Source: CAKOTZ01 sp964489885
GTDB taxonomy: Bacteria; Bacillota; Clostridia; TANB77; CAG-508
Direction: 5' to 3'
Assembly: GCA_964489885.1 (NCBI GenBank)
Contig: CAZAZX010000005.1
Location: forward strand, 22,945-86,944
DNA: 64,000 bases
Part shown: piece after piece, positions 12,583-24,500 of the stretch
Numbering within the stretch: position 1 is the stretch's first letter
How the letters are laid out: each line of letters begins with the position of its first letter
The notes under the pieces: generated by a model
Told to the model about the DNA's origin: nothing
Database searches by the model: none
Seen by the model: the letters and a program-made list of their open reading frames with translations, nothing else
Made by a program: the position numbers and the translations under genes

Positions 12583-15500
12583 TTATTTTTTGTCTAAAAC
12601 CTTCTTTTTGATTAATATAATTCCTGTTGCTAATATTACTAAAACTACAGTTGCTAGTACAAAGTAGAATGCTTTGTTTTTTCCAGTAGGTGGTGTAATT
12701 ATGATTTGTTCTGTTACATCTGCATCATATTCTAGTGGTAATACAAGATCATCAGGGTTACTATCTCTTACATCAGGATCTTGATTTCCAGGTATTGCAT
12801 CCATATCTCTTCTACCTGCTGTATTTGTCAATTGTATTATTTCTGCAACATTTCTATAAGCTAGTGTATCTTCTTTATCATCTGGAGAGAAGGTTTTTAG
12901 CAATGTTAAATCTACATAAGCAGTGTCACCTGGTTTTAATTCTGGTTTTAAATGACCTTCATTATCTTTTAAATTTTCTGTAACAATAACTTGAGTTATT
13001 GGTTTAATGTTTTCTTTGATTTTACTTTGTCCTATTTTAGATTGAACTATATTTAAGCTTGGATTTAAGTATCCTATTTTTTTCATGTTTTGAATTACAC
13101 TTAAATTTCTTGTTTTTGCATCTTCTAATGATACAGTTGAATTAGGTTTTTTACTGTCTTCAAAAATCTTTTTAAACTCATCCTCATGTTCCCTAACATA
13201 GTTCTCACCATATATTTCCACTTGTTGGTCTCTAAAATCTTTATAGTTTGTTGCATCTGTATTATATTTATCTGAACCGTTTTTAAAGTCATCAATTTTT
13301 TCAATTAACTCCCAGTCTTTACTATTTTCTTTTCTAAACACCAAACTATTATCTACATAGTCAATAATTTTATCGACTTTAGTTGTAACAATTTTATCTC
13401 TATTTTTGTCAACTCTACCTTGATAGTATGCTACTCCAAGACTTGGATCAGCTTCATCTGCTGGAAGCTCTCCTTCTGTCTTACCTATGTAGTCTATGTC
13501 ACTATTATTAGTAATCGTTATTCTAAAATCTATTTGAATAGTTGTTCCTTGCATCTCTTCCTCGTCCATATATATGTGAACTCTTCCCTGTTTTTCTGAT
13601 GCATCTGTTAATTTATTTTTATAAGTATATTTAATTGTTTGTCTCTTGTATGCAAAACCATCATCCTCAGTTTTCCTAATATGTACCCAGTTAACATTTT
13701 TATTTTGTCCATTTGCTGTATCTACTAATACTTGATTACTTGAAGTTGTAATTTTTATTCCAGTAATTTCTTTCTTAAGTTCTATTCTTGTCTCTGGTCT
13801 TTCTTCCAATCCAAAGTCAACATTTGGAATATTGTAGTACAATTTCTCAATACCCTCTGAACGAATTGTATTATATTCTCCTTCGATATTAAATCTTGCA
13901 GTATCTGCAAACATCCAAGTATTGTCTCTTAGTTCTTTATGTTTTGTTTCATCATAATAATTTCTTTGATCATCATATTCGTTTTTACTCTCTCTTCTAT
14001 CAAATGAAGCTAAAACCTCTGCTTTATCATTTTCTATTGTACGAGAATAATCTATAACTTTTCTTCTTCTTGTTGCATCATCTTTCGCATCTGACATATG
14101 ATCATAATTTTGAGTTGTACTTTCTAAGTTATACCAGAAATTTTCAATATTTTGTCCCTGTTGATATGTAGTAGATTTATAATCTTGTCCATTATATGAA
14201 ACTTTGTTTTCGCCTTCTCCATCTTTATTAACTCCAATACCTGATAGATAATCATTATCATTATCATTATTCATTGTTTCATTTGCTAAATATGTTCTTG
14301 GTGTATCACCATATATAAACCTTACTATATAGTTACCAGCAACAAAGTTGTAGAATTTATATTCTCCTCTTCCTAGTTTGCTTAAAACTTCATCATCTAG
14401 TACATCTTCTTCTTTTACATTATCATTTGTTCCACTTAATATAACATCTTTGTTTCCACCATTAATAACTCTTTTGAAAGTATCCTTATTTGAAGAATTG
14501 ATTTTTGGATTTGGTCTTGTGTACATTTCCTTCCATACATATTCGTATTCTTCTCCAGTTTCTGGGTTGTCTATTTTTTCTATAAGTTGTACTCTTACAC
14601 CTGAGATAACATCTTCTGAAACTTGTCTTATACCATCACCAATCCTTTGACCAGTTCCTAGTACCTTGTCTCTTGCATCATCCCATACAATTCCGCCTAT
14701 TGTTCTACCATTATTTTGTTCATCATCTTCGTATAGTTTAACTGTTAATACAGGTGCTTCATCAGTGTCATCTTCATAATCATCAGTAATAAATGGAATT
14801 GTGTTTGTAGGTTCAGAATCTTTATCAATTAGTCCTTCTGGTATTTCTTTATCTGGAGAGCCAACTTCAAATGTTGAATAATTGCTTATTTCAAAGATAT
14901 TTCTCTTATCACCTAGCATAATTCCGCCATTGCTATCTTTGTCCACTTCATAAGTAACATAAATATATAATTCCTCGCCTGCTTTTAACATTAGGTCTTT
15001 TAAACTTGTTGTATATTGTATTTTATAACCCGCCTGTACATCTGCATCATGTTCACTTAAATCACTCCAAATAATTCTGTCTCTTTCTCCAAAACTTGTT
15101 ACATAGTATGATTGTTCTGCAACCATTGTTGGCCATTGATTTCCATTTGAATCTTGAATTTCCAAATAGGTATCATCTTTAACCAAATTATATGTATCAT
15201 CATAGAAGTTCTTTAATTCATTTACTGTAGCACAATTTAAAATTGCTTCATTCTTTATAGTAATTTTATATTGTACAAATAATTTTTCTTCATCATCTTT
15301 TGTTTTTATTGATTTTATATTATTTATCTCTACTGATTTGTCATCACCATTTCTGTCTAATTTATTTAAATCATTAAATTGATAATCTGAAATTCTAAAT
15401 TCATGATCTGCCTTATATAATTCACGAGTATATGCAAATCCTCTATAAGTAGGTGTTTCCATTAACCTTGCATCATATAAACCTAAATCTCCTCTTTGGA

Positions 15501-18500
15501 TATATTGATATGTTTCTTCTTTATGGTTTATCGTAGTTGTTGCATTCATTACATCTGCTGTTAAAGCTAAATCAGCTTTTGACCTTTCAACTAAACCTAA
15601 ATTGATATGATACATATATTCTCCAGAACTATAGAAGGTATATTTATTTCCTTGCAATGTTAATTCCATATCATGATCCGCTAAAGTTATATTGTCATTT
15701 ATTGGATATGTTAAGAAATAATTATTTGTTCTTGCATGCATTGCAAATTTAGGTAATACGTGTTTTTCATTGTCAAGTGTTATTAATTTTGATACACCAT
15801 TTACCTTTTCATATTCTAGTGGTGTCCTAGTACCATCTTTTCCAATTGCACATCCATTTATTACTTCATTAAATTTATCATTAAATTCTTGTCTTTCATT
15901 AGGATCTTCAATTGCTTTAGAATCGTTATCATAAATGTCCTTATCTGGGTCTAACATATAATCTACATAGTCACCATTGCTACCAGCTAAGAATGTTGTA
16001 GATTTATATGTTTGTCCATCATATTCGAAGTCTACATTATATTCTCCTACAAGAACTCTTTCAATATGATAATATCCTCCTTCATCTGTATATGTTGTAG
16101 CATCAACCTTTCTTCCACTCTTATTCCACATTTTGCCTACCTCACCTGTCTTCATATCTATCAATGTTACTTTAACACCTTCTACACCAGTTTCCAATTG
16201 ATGCTGTGCATTTGCTCCTCTTATACCATCATAATTATTTTCAAGGCCAGAATGTGCATCTTTCCATACACAACCAGCAAAACCTATTGTTACACCAATT
16301 CTATCGTTATTTACCCAATAAACTTGGTTTGGAGTATCTACATTATCAATACTAAATTTAGGACTATATTCTGTATATGGTGTACTATCAAATAATACAG
16401 CTTTAGAAACATTTGGCTCAACAGTATCAATAAAGTGTCTATTAGTATATTCTATTTCTTCTGGGCTTTTTGCACTCTTTCTTGCAATATAACTATTGTT
16501 TATTTCTATTATTTCAGCCATACTTCCAGCTTTTGCTGCTTGATTATTGTAATTTTTCATATCATCCACAGTCATGTTTACAACCATGTCCAATATCTGA
16601 GAAATAGCTAATTTGCCTTCACCTGAGTATTCTGTATATACTTCCATTGTTTCTTCTTGTTTTTCTTCAGCTACAATAGCTTCTGTATAAGTTGTACCAT
16701 GTTTTGTATCATATTTACTCATCTTCTTTTCCCAAAGTTCATCAATTTGCTTATCAATAATCTTTTTTAATTCAGTTTTGAATGCTTTTTTTGCTTCTGA
16801 ATTAAGTTTCTCTACTGCTTCGTTTCCTGCTCTATTTAATAAATTTTGAACAAACCCATGTCCTTTAATGAAATTATTAGCCTTAATAACATCGATGGTT
16901 TCCATTTGATCAATTCTTGTATTAATGCTATTTATATCTTGTTTTTTCTCAGCTCTTGTTACAACTTTGTCATCTTCTTGAACATATTTTTTAGCAAACT
17001 CATATATATCGTCTGTATCTTTAGCATTTACACCTGCATTTTCAAGTGTTCTCTTTACATCTCCTGCATATATTTCCAAATCTGTTTTACTTGTTCCATC
17101 TTCATTCTTGTCTTTTCCGTGATATGCTTTTGTTATTGCTACATCTGTTAAAAATCCTGCTATATTATTATCTAAACCTGATAAATTTAACAACATATGT
17201 GCTATTACTCTTGCATTTGACTCTGACCTGCTTGCTGTTTGTTCCTGATCATCAGCCAAATATTTTAAAGTATTTCCTACATATTTAAATACATTTCCTG
17301 TATTTATTTGTCTATATGCATCAGCATATGCTTTAATAACATTTCCTGCTTTAGAGTTTGATGTTGCAAGTGTTGCTATTCCAAGTATTGCTTTTCTTTC
17401 AGCTACACGTTTCTTTTCACTTTCTGCTTTTTCTAATAATTGATCAATTTGTTTTTGTTTGTCCTCTTCAGATAAATTTTGATCAATTCGTTTTTGAGCA
17501 ATTTCAAGTATCTGAGCCTCTTCATCTTTTGTTAACTCATAGCCTCCTAATAGCTCGTTTATAACATCAACAGCTGCCTGTTGTTGTGCATCTCCAAAAT
17601 GCTTTGCTGCAAGACTCATTAATTGACGTGTTTTCACGTTTTTTGTTGCATCACTCTTTAAAATGCTATTTCCTGTATCTAACATTGAAATAACTTGCAA
17701 GCTTTTTCCAGATTTATCAAAATAAGATAACATAGCTCCTGCCTTTAAGAACATACTTGAATCGCTTGATAATAATACTTTCCCAAGATCAACATATTGT
17801 GCATATTTTTGATTTCCAGTTGCTGTTAAAAGTATTTTTACTGAATCATATAATTGTGTTGTGTTATCTGCATCTGTCCATACATTAACAAGTGATGTAA
17901 TTCCATTCCAATATCCCATTAGTTTTGAATCACTTTCAATTACTTGTGTTCTATAATTTGTTTGTCTCCACATATCCTCAATGTTTTGTTTAGCTATTAG
18001 TAAGTTTTCTGCGTTTCGTAAAGATTTGCTTGCATCACTTTCTTTAACAATCTTTGAACTTCCAGTTCTGTTTCTCTCTAATACTAAATTTCCATCTTGG
18101 AATATTTTTTCTATTCTTTTACTGTCTCCATTCGCGTTTTTTGATATATAGTCATTTAGTTCTTTCTCTACTTGTTCCTTAGATTTATATAAACCATTTT
18201 CATCTTTTGCAAATATTTTAGCAAGTTCTGGATCTACATTTTCAACATCTGCTATTGATTTTTCACCATTTGCAATTTCTTCTGCCATTTTTTCAGTATA
18301 ATCTGTTAAACTTTCCTGTGTTGAACTATTATATGGTTCTCCAAACACCATAGATATTGGTTGAAAACCACTAATACTTGTACTACTTGTTGTTGTAAAT
18401 GTTGCTGTCTCATATCCTCCATGAACAGATGTTGGGTGTAATACAATTTTTTGTGTTGTTGTAATATAATTTTTTGTTGCAAAATTTACTGATGCCAACG

Positions 18501-21500
18501 TTTGTGCTTGTTTCATAAAAGTTGTACTCTGTAACCATTGTTTAGTCCATCTTACTGGTGGATGTCCTGTTGTCCAAGTAATATATCTTTCATGCCATTT
18601 TGATAAAATATATTTTCCAACTACACGGTTATATTCTGCAAGTGCAACCATATCATTATAATCTATTTCTATTCTACTTATTGCTTGTATTGAATTTCCA
18701 TCATAATTTAAAAGTTGAATATAAAAATCTTCCTTTGGATATGGAAATTGATAATCTTTATCAAGGTTTGGTCTATCTTTTTTATTTTCATCATTCCATT
18801 GTAGACACCAATACCCATTTGGTATTTCGTTTCCATTTTGATCATATATACGCATAGCTGATATCATACCAAATTGTGCTGTTGAATAACTAAATGGGTT
18901 CAATCTTGTAAGCAATTCTTGCGCATATTTTTGTTTATCTAAAACCCCTCCTTCTTTATACATATCAGCCATATTAATATTATCAATACCTTCTTGCCTT
19001 GGAAAATGTGAATAGCTTCTAATATAGTCTACCTGGAAAGGTCCTATTAAATAATACATATCTTGTCTATTGTACATTGCTTCTGCAACATCAGTCTTAT
19101 CTTTTATTAAATCTTTAAATAAACCTGTTCCACCGCTCCTTACAGATACTTCAGTTCTAAATGCTTGAAATTCCTCAGCTTCTGCCCATAATAGAAATGC
19201 TGGTAAATTATGATATACAGGATATTTTGCTCCAACATTCATCATTGTTGCTGACAATGCTGCTTGAACATAAGAATCTGGAACAACATTGCGATCCATT
19301 TCACATAATATATATGCAGCATCACTTAAAATTGGATTCATAGGTAAACCAATTATATTCCATCCAGCATTAGTATATAATGCTGTACTTCTTGATTCTC
19401 TTTCATAAATATAAGGTATTCTTCCACCAATATGTGGAGATGGGACACTGCTCCAAATCGTAGGTGCTCTAAATTGACTACCAATTTGGCCAGGAATTGT
19501 TGGTGCATAAATAACTTTTCCATCACCATAAGGGATAAACATTGTAGGCGGATAAACTGGTGCAAGCCTATCACCACTTGTTGTTGTTATTGCAGTTGCG
19601 GTCTCATAATCTACAGGTGGAATTTCTAATCCTCCTTGTATTCCAAATGCCCAATACATTTCCGCATAGGCCATAGGCGCTACTAAGCTACGATCATAAG
19701 ATACTAGACCACTTACAATTCCTCCATGTTTTTGTATATTTTGTAATTGCAAAAAGGCTCTTACTGACATTCCCAATAATTTCGCCATATTAGTATTTCC
19801 CATCGCATCTTCAATTGCAGCTTGTGCAACATTTCCCCAGTTAATCTTTATTTTAGATAAATCTAATTCAAAACCTGCCGGGCCTATCTTACCTGATTTT
19901 ACATCAATTTTGCCATAAGTACCTGGCCAGAAAATACTTCTAACAAAGGCCGTAACAGAATCTCCTAGTACAACCCCAAATTGGTTTCCAATTTCATTAA
20001 TTAGTCCTTTTGCAATGTTAGCTCCCCATTTACCAATTTTGCCTTCCATTTTTGTAATTTCGTTATCCAACTTATTAAATAACTTATCTGAATAGCTCTT
20101 AGCAAAATCTCCTATATTTGCTGCTAATTTTTCTTTTGCCATCTGATTCATTTGAGAAATCTTTTTACGTATTTCTTCTTCTCTTTTTTGGTTATATACA
20201 TCTATGGCATTTAAGGTATCAGCACCAATCCCTGCTTTCTCAATATCAACAGGATTTCCTTTTTCGTCAACTATATTTCCATTATCGTCTATGTGGTATG
20301 CTCCTGACTCTAACTTTTCCCAGACATTTGAAGTTATTGGATTTCCATCTTTGTCTATTATAATTCCGTCTTTATTTATGTTATATCCATTTAAAGCTAA
20401 ACTAAATTGTTGTCCAAATAATTTTTTTGCCTCTGCCATTTCTGCATCACTTAAAGTTCCATCAAAATGTCTATCAACTAACACTCTTTTCCATGTGTCT
20501 AATAACCCTTCAGCACAAGCTATACTCTTTTGTGAATAATAATTGTATAACATTTCAGTAATTGAATTTACTTCATCATTATTGCCTATTTTTTCTGCAA
20601 TGTTATCATAAATCTTACTTTCTACTTCATTTATAAGTCCCATAACTGTTGGATTCATTTGGTTCATAACGTTTTTTGTCAATTCCCAGCTTAAATCATA
20701 TCCATTACTTGGATCTGCTTCCTCTATTTCTTGTTTTAATTTTTTTCTTTCTTCATCAGTTAAATTATCATAAACACCTAATTCTTCTTTTGCCTTATAA
20801 TCTGCTACTAATTTTTCATATTTTACCCAATCATTTCCATAAGAAAACAACATATCTTCAGCAGTTCTACCCATAAATTCAACAAGCCAGTTTTGATCCT
20901 CTAATGCTCCATCTATATAATCTTTAACTTTATCTGTCATTACCCCATAAACTATATCAATACCATTGTCAACAGCATTTTCTGTTACTCCTCCGAACTT
21001 GTTCTCTTACCCAATCTCCAAAAAAATCTTCTTCATTTGTATCTCCAATTTTTTCAATAAGCTCATCAACACTCGCTGACCATTGTTCATAAATTTGTGT
21101 TTTTAATTTTCCATAAACCTGTATTCTTACAGCTTCTACTATCTTATCTTCATTTTCTTTTGAAAGCTTCTCATCTGTTATTTTGCTCCAATTTTTTCTT
21201 ACATACTCCCTAATTTCTTCATCATGTTTTTGGCCTAACGCTTTATCTATATAGTCTTTAGCATTTTGGAAATTTTGATCTTTTGATTTTTCTAAAGCAT
21301 CTGTTAATTTCTGGCACATACTTTTATATTCTTTTTCTTCATCTGTTTCAGGTGGCTCAACAGATGATAATTGGCTTGACTTTTCTTTATCTTCAGCTGT
21401 TGAACTAGTAGTTTTTGTACCATCATTATTTGAAGATTCTATTTTTGCATATGAATTAAGACTAATTATAAAACAAAATAACAATACAAGTATTCCAGCT

Positions 21501-21517
21501 AATATTTTCTTTTTCAT
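12583..21517 (-). CDS. B-type giant surface protein B1 (about 2,977 aa, TPPTG wall anchor)
   Basis: Start ATG at 21515-21517 after an AGGAGGTG-type site; 11 bases separate it from the A1 stop. Signal peptide (1-25), acidic charged helical region, then a CGG shift at codon 175 (20993-20995). A B2-related region follows near residues 700-900 (AAYILCEMD…VQAAL, VDYIRSYSHF), without an obvious counterpart of the B2 LCMEHGG cysteine. A long charged helical part occupies about 950-1700. Two SdrD_B-like regions start near 1742 (FAGCVWKDAHSG) and 2276 (GGIVWDDARDK). ITPPTGKNK near 2942 is followed by a membrane helix and KKKVLDKK tail, a sortase-type anchor. Paralogue of B2 but about 1,170 aa longer. 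Adhesin role is inferred; no enzymatic motif was recognised. Confidence 0.75.
20993..20995 (-). other. In-frame CGG with +1 shift to glycine (site 5, B1)
   Basis: Codon 175. Preceding codon GTT; quadruplet CGGA. The zero frame stops after eight codons. The shift gives Gln-Val-Gly-Gly-Val-Thr-Glu-Asn and runs into the 2,785-codon open frame with no start signal of its own. Confidence 0.9.
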
Positions 21518-21528
21518 TTGTTCACCTC

Positions 21529-24500
21529 CTATTTTAAAAATTTCTTTTTATCTTTAGTTTTATTTTTCAATATATATACAATGATAGCTAAAGCAGAAAG
21601 TATAATTAATGCTATTATTAAGCCAATTATTACAATTTTTCCACCAGTCCTAATTGTAATTACTATATCTGCAGAAGACATATCATCTTCACCTTGTGCC
21701 CTATTTCCTGGCGTTGAATCTTTGTCTTTTAATGCATATTCGTTATATGCTTCTTTTATTTCTGCAGTATTATTTACAATTCCAGTACTATTTTCTGTTA
21801 CTTTCTGAGTTAAAACCAGTTTTACTTCTTTTGTTTCACCTGGTGAAATTGAAACATCTGCTAAAGTTGTTGTATATATGTTGTTATCATTTCCTATAAA
21901 CCAACTTGGATTTAGCTCTGAATTAAAATTCAATTGTTTTGGCATATAATCAACAATATTTTTAGCAACACCTGCTACATTTCCTTCATTTGTAACTTTT
22001 ATACTATATTCAACTGCTAAAACAGAATTTTTAAGTTGTTTGCTTCCTATTGGAACTTGTGAAAGTTTCCTATTATTTATATTGTATACTTTTGTACCTT
22101 CTTTGTTTTGAACACTTATTTTAGTAATTGTTTTATCTAATTTTAAATCAAATTTACTTTTTTGAACTAAGCCAAGATCAATATTTGAAATACTCTTTTG
22201 CAAATCTATTGTATCTGTTACACCTGCTAAAGTTGTTTTTCCTTCTATTGTTACTTCACTTTCAATTGCATCAGAATTTAACATTGTTCCAACATCTGTT
22301 TTTTGATAATCAGTTACTCTATAAACATTTGTATCATATAAGAAAATTACTAAATATTTTCCTTCTTTTAAGTTCTTAAATTCATATCCTCCTAACTCAT
22401 TTGTTGTTGTTTTTACATCTTCATTATTATTATTTTTTGCAATTCCTCCTGTTGTACTATCTATCAACATCACTGTTGTATTTGGAACAAAGCTTTCTTC
22501 TTGATCTCTTTTTCCATTTTCATTTTCATCAATCCAAACTGTTCCTGAAATTCTATTGTTTTTTACAAAATTACCATTTGAAGAATTATTTGAATTATTA
22601 TTGCTATTATTTTTTGATCCATTATTATTTGTATCATCAGTTTCAGGATTTGCAGATTTTAAAATAATTTGTCTCATAGGTTCAGCATTAACAAAATCTG
22701 TGTTATCACCTTCAGCATTTGCGGAAATACCAGATGCTGTATCTTCATCAAGTGCTCTTACTTTAAACCTTGCCTTAATAGTTGCACTAGCTCCAGGATC
22801 AATATTTCCTTTAACTATAAATACTTCTTCATCTGTTTCGTTCAAGTCCAAATCAGGTCCATAAATATTGTATGTTCCATCAATAAATTTCAAGCCACCA
22901 GAATATAATGTTGAAAATTCTACATTTTTTGCTGTATCCCTTCCGACATTATTTAAAGTAATCGTATATTCAACTTCTTCTCCATCATTTAGATATTGAT
23001 TTTCATTATTTGAACTAATTGCAATTTGTAAATTTGGTTTTACAACTGTTAGTTTAATATCATTTGAAGTTATTGTTTTCATTCCACTTGCAGAAACTGT
23101 TGTATTTGTAATTATTTGTTTTTCATATGTACCTTCTTCTAGTAACATTGTTCTTGCATTTACAGTAAATATAATATTTTTATTTGCTTCTAGTTTTTCT
23201 ACATTTGCACTTATTTTTCTTGTACCTTCATCATATTCTAGTGGGATATCAGTTTCCTCTCCTGTTTCAGAGTCAAATGTCGCAAGTTCAGCATTTATAA
23301 ATTCTAAACCTTCTGGTAAAATTTTTTCAATATATATATTTGTTTTTTCGTTTTCTGATTTATTTGTAATTGTACTTGAAAAACTTACTTCCTTTTCTTG
23401 GCTTGCTAAATCTGCATTTTCTTTGTCATCTTCTTCATCTTCTCCATAATATCCAATATCACTATGATCTCCTCTTATTTCTTCAATTGTTATATCTGAG
23501 GATTCTAAGGTTACATTTGAATCTTCTGCTTTTAAGCTCGTTTGAAAATTACTTGCTGTTACTGTAGCAATATTATTAATATCTATTTCTGGAGTTTTTG
23601 TTAATTCATTTTTTGATTCTTCTGTTGTATTTGTATCTGCATTAAATTTATTTGTGGTAATATAGGCTTTTCCGTTTTCATCAACTGTAAATCCAGGATA
23701 ATCTTCATAATACTCATAAACACTTGGTGCATACTGTGTTGCAAGTTCAAAAGTTTTTTCTACTGATTCACCTGGGGCTAATTGGTCTACCTTCCATTGA
23801 AGTGTTACCTCTTCTCCTGCATATTTATCCCCATTTTTTACAACATTCCAATCTGACATTTTTTGTTCTTCGCTACCTATATAATATACTGACATAAAAG
23901 CGGATGTATTTTCATTTGAATTTGACTCAACTAAGTTTGTATACTTAGGTGTGTTGTCTGTAATTACAACATCTTTTGCACTTTCTGTTCCTGAATTTGT
24001 AACCTTTATTTTATACTTTAATATCCTTTCTTCTCCAATTTTTCCTTCTTCATTGGCTCCTTCAACTTCTTGTGTTATGTTTAATTCAGGTCCTTTTCCT
24101 GTTGTTAAACCAACAATATCAGATTGAACTTCTTGAGGAATATTTGCTTCACTTGCAAGTTCTGTAAAATATGTTGCAAAATTTGACATTATATTGTTGT
24201 TATATGTTATATTTGCAGGTAGTAACAAATTATAACTAAATGAAACCATTTCTCCTGGTTGCATTTGATAATTATTTCCAACAATTAAACATGATTTTAT
24301 TTTATTTAAGTTTTCAGGACTTTCTACCCATGTATTTTCACTATTTGATAAATCCCTTGTCGCATTAGAATTTTCTGAATAATAAACTTTAAATTGATCT
24401 TCATCAATTTTGTCTGATTTTATATAATCTATTAATTGTGTATCAAAAGTTGTTCCTAAATCCTCTCCTGTTAGTGCTGCCTTATTTCCCTTTGCTGGTA

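Noticed and set aside
12583..21517. Thioester domain in B1
   Set aside because: The region related to B2 has no Cys at the place of LCMEHGG; a nearby ILCEMD Cys is in a different position.
12735..23567. Many Leu/His-rich open frames on the plus strand across the surface-protein region
   Set aside because: They lie antisense to long, well-supported genes, have no ribosome binding sites, and their composition is that of reversed AT-rich coding sequence.
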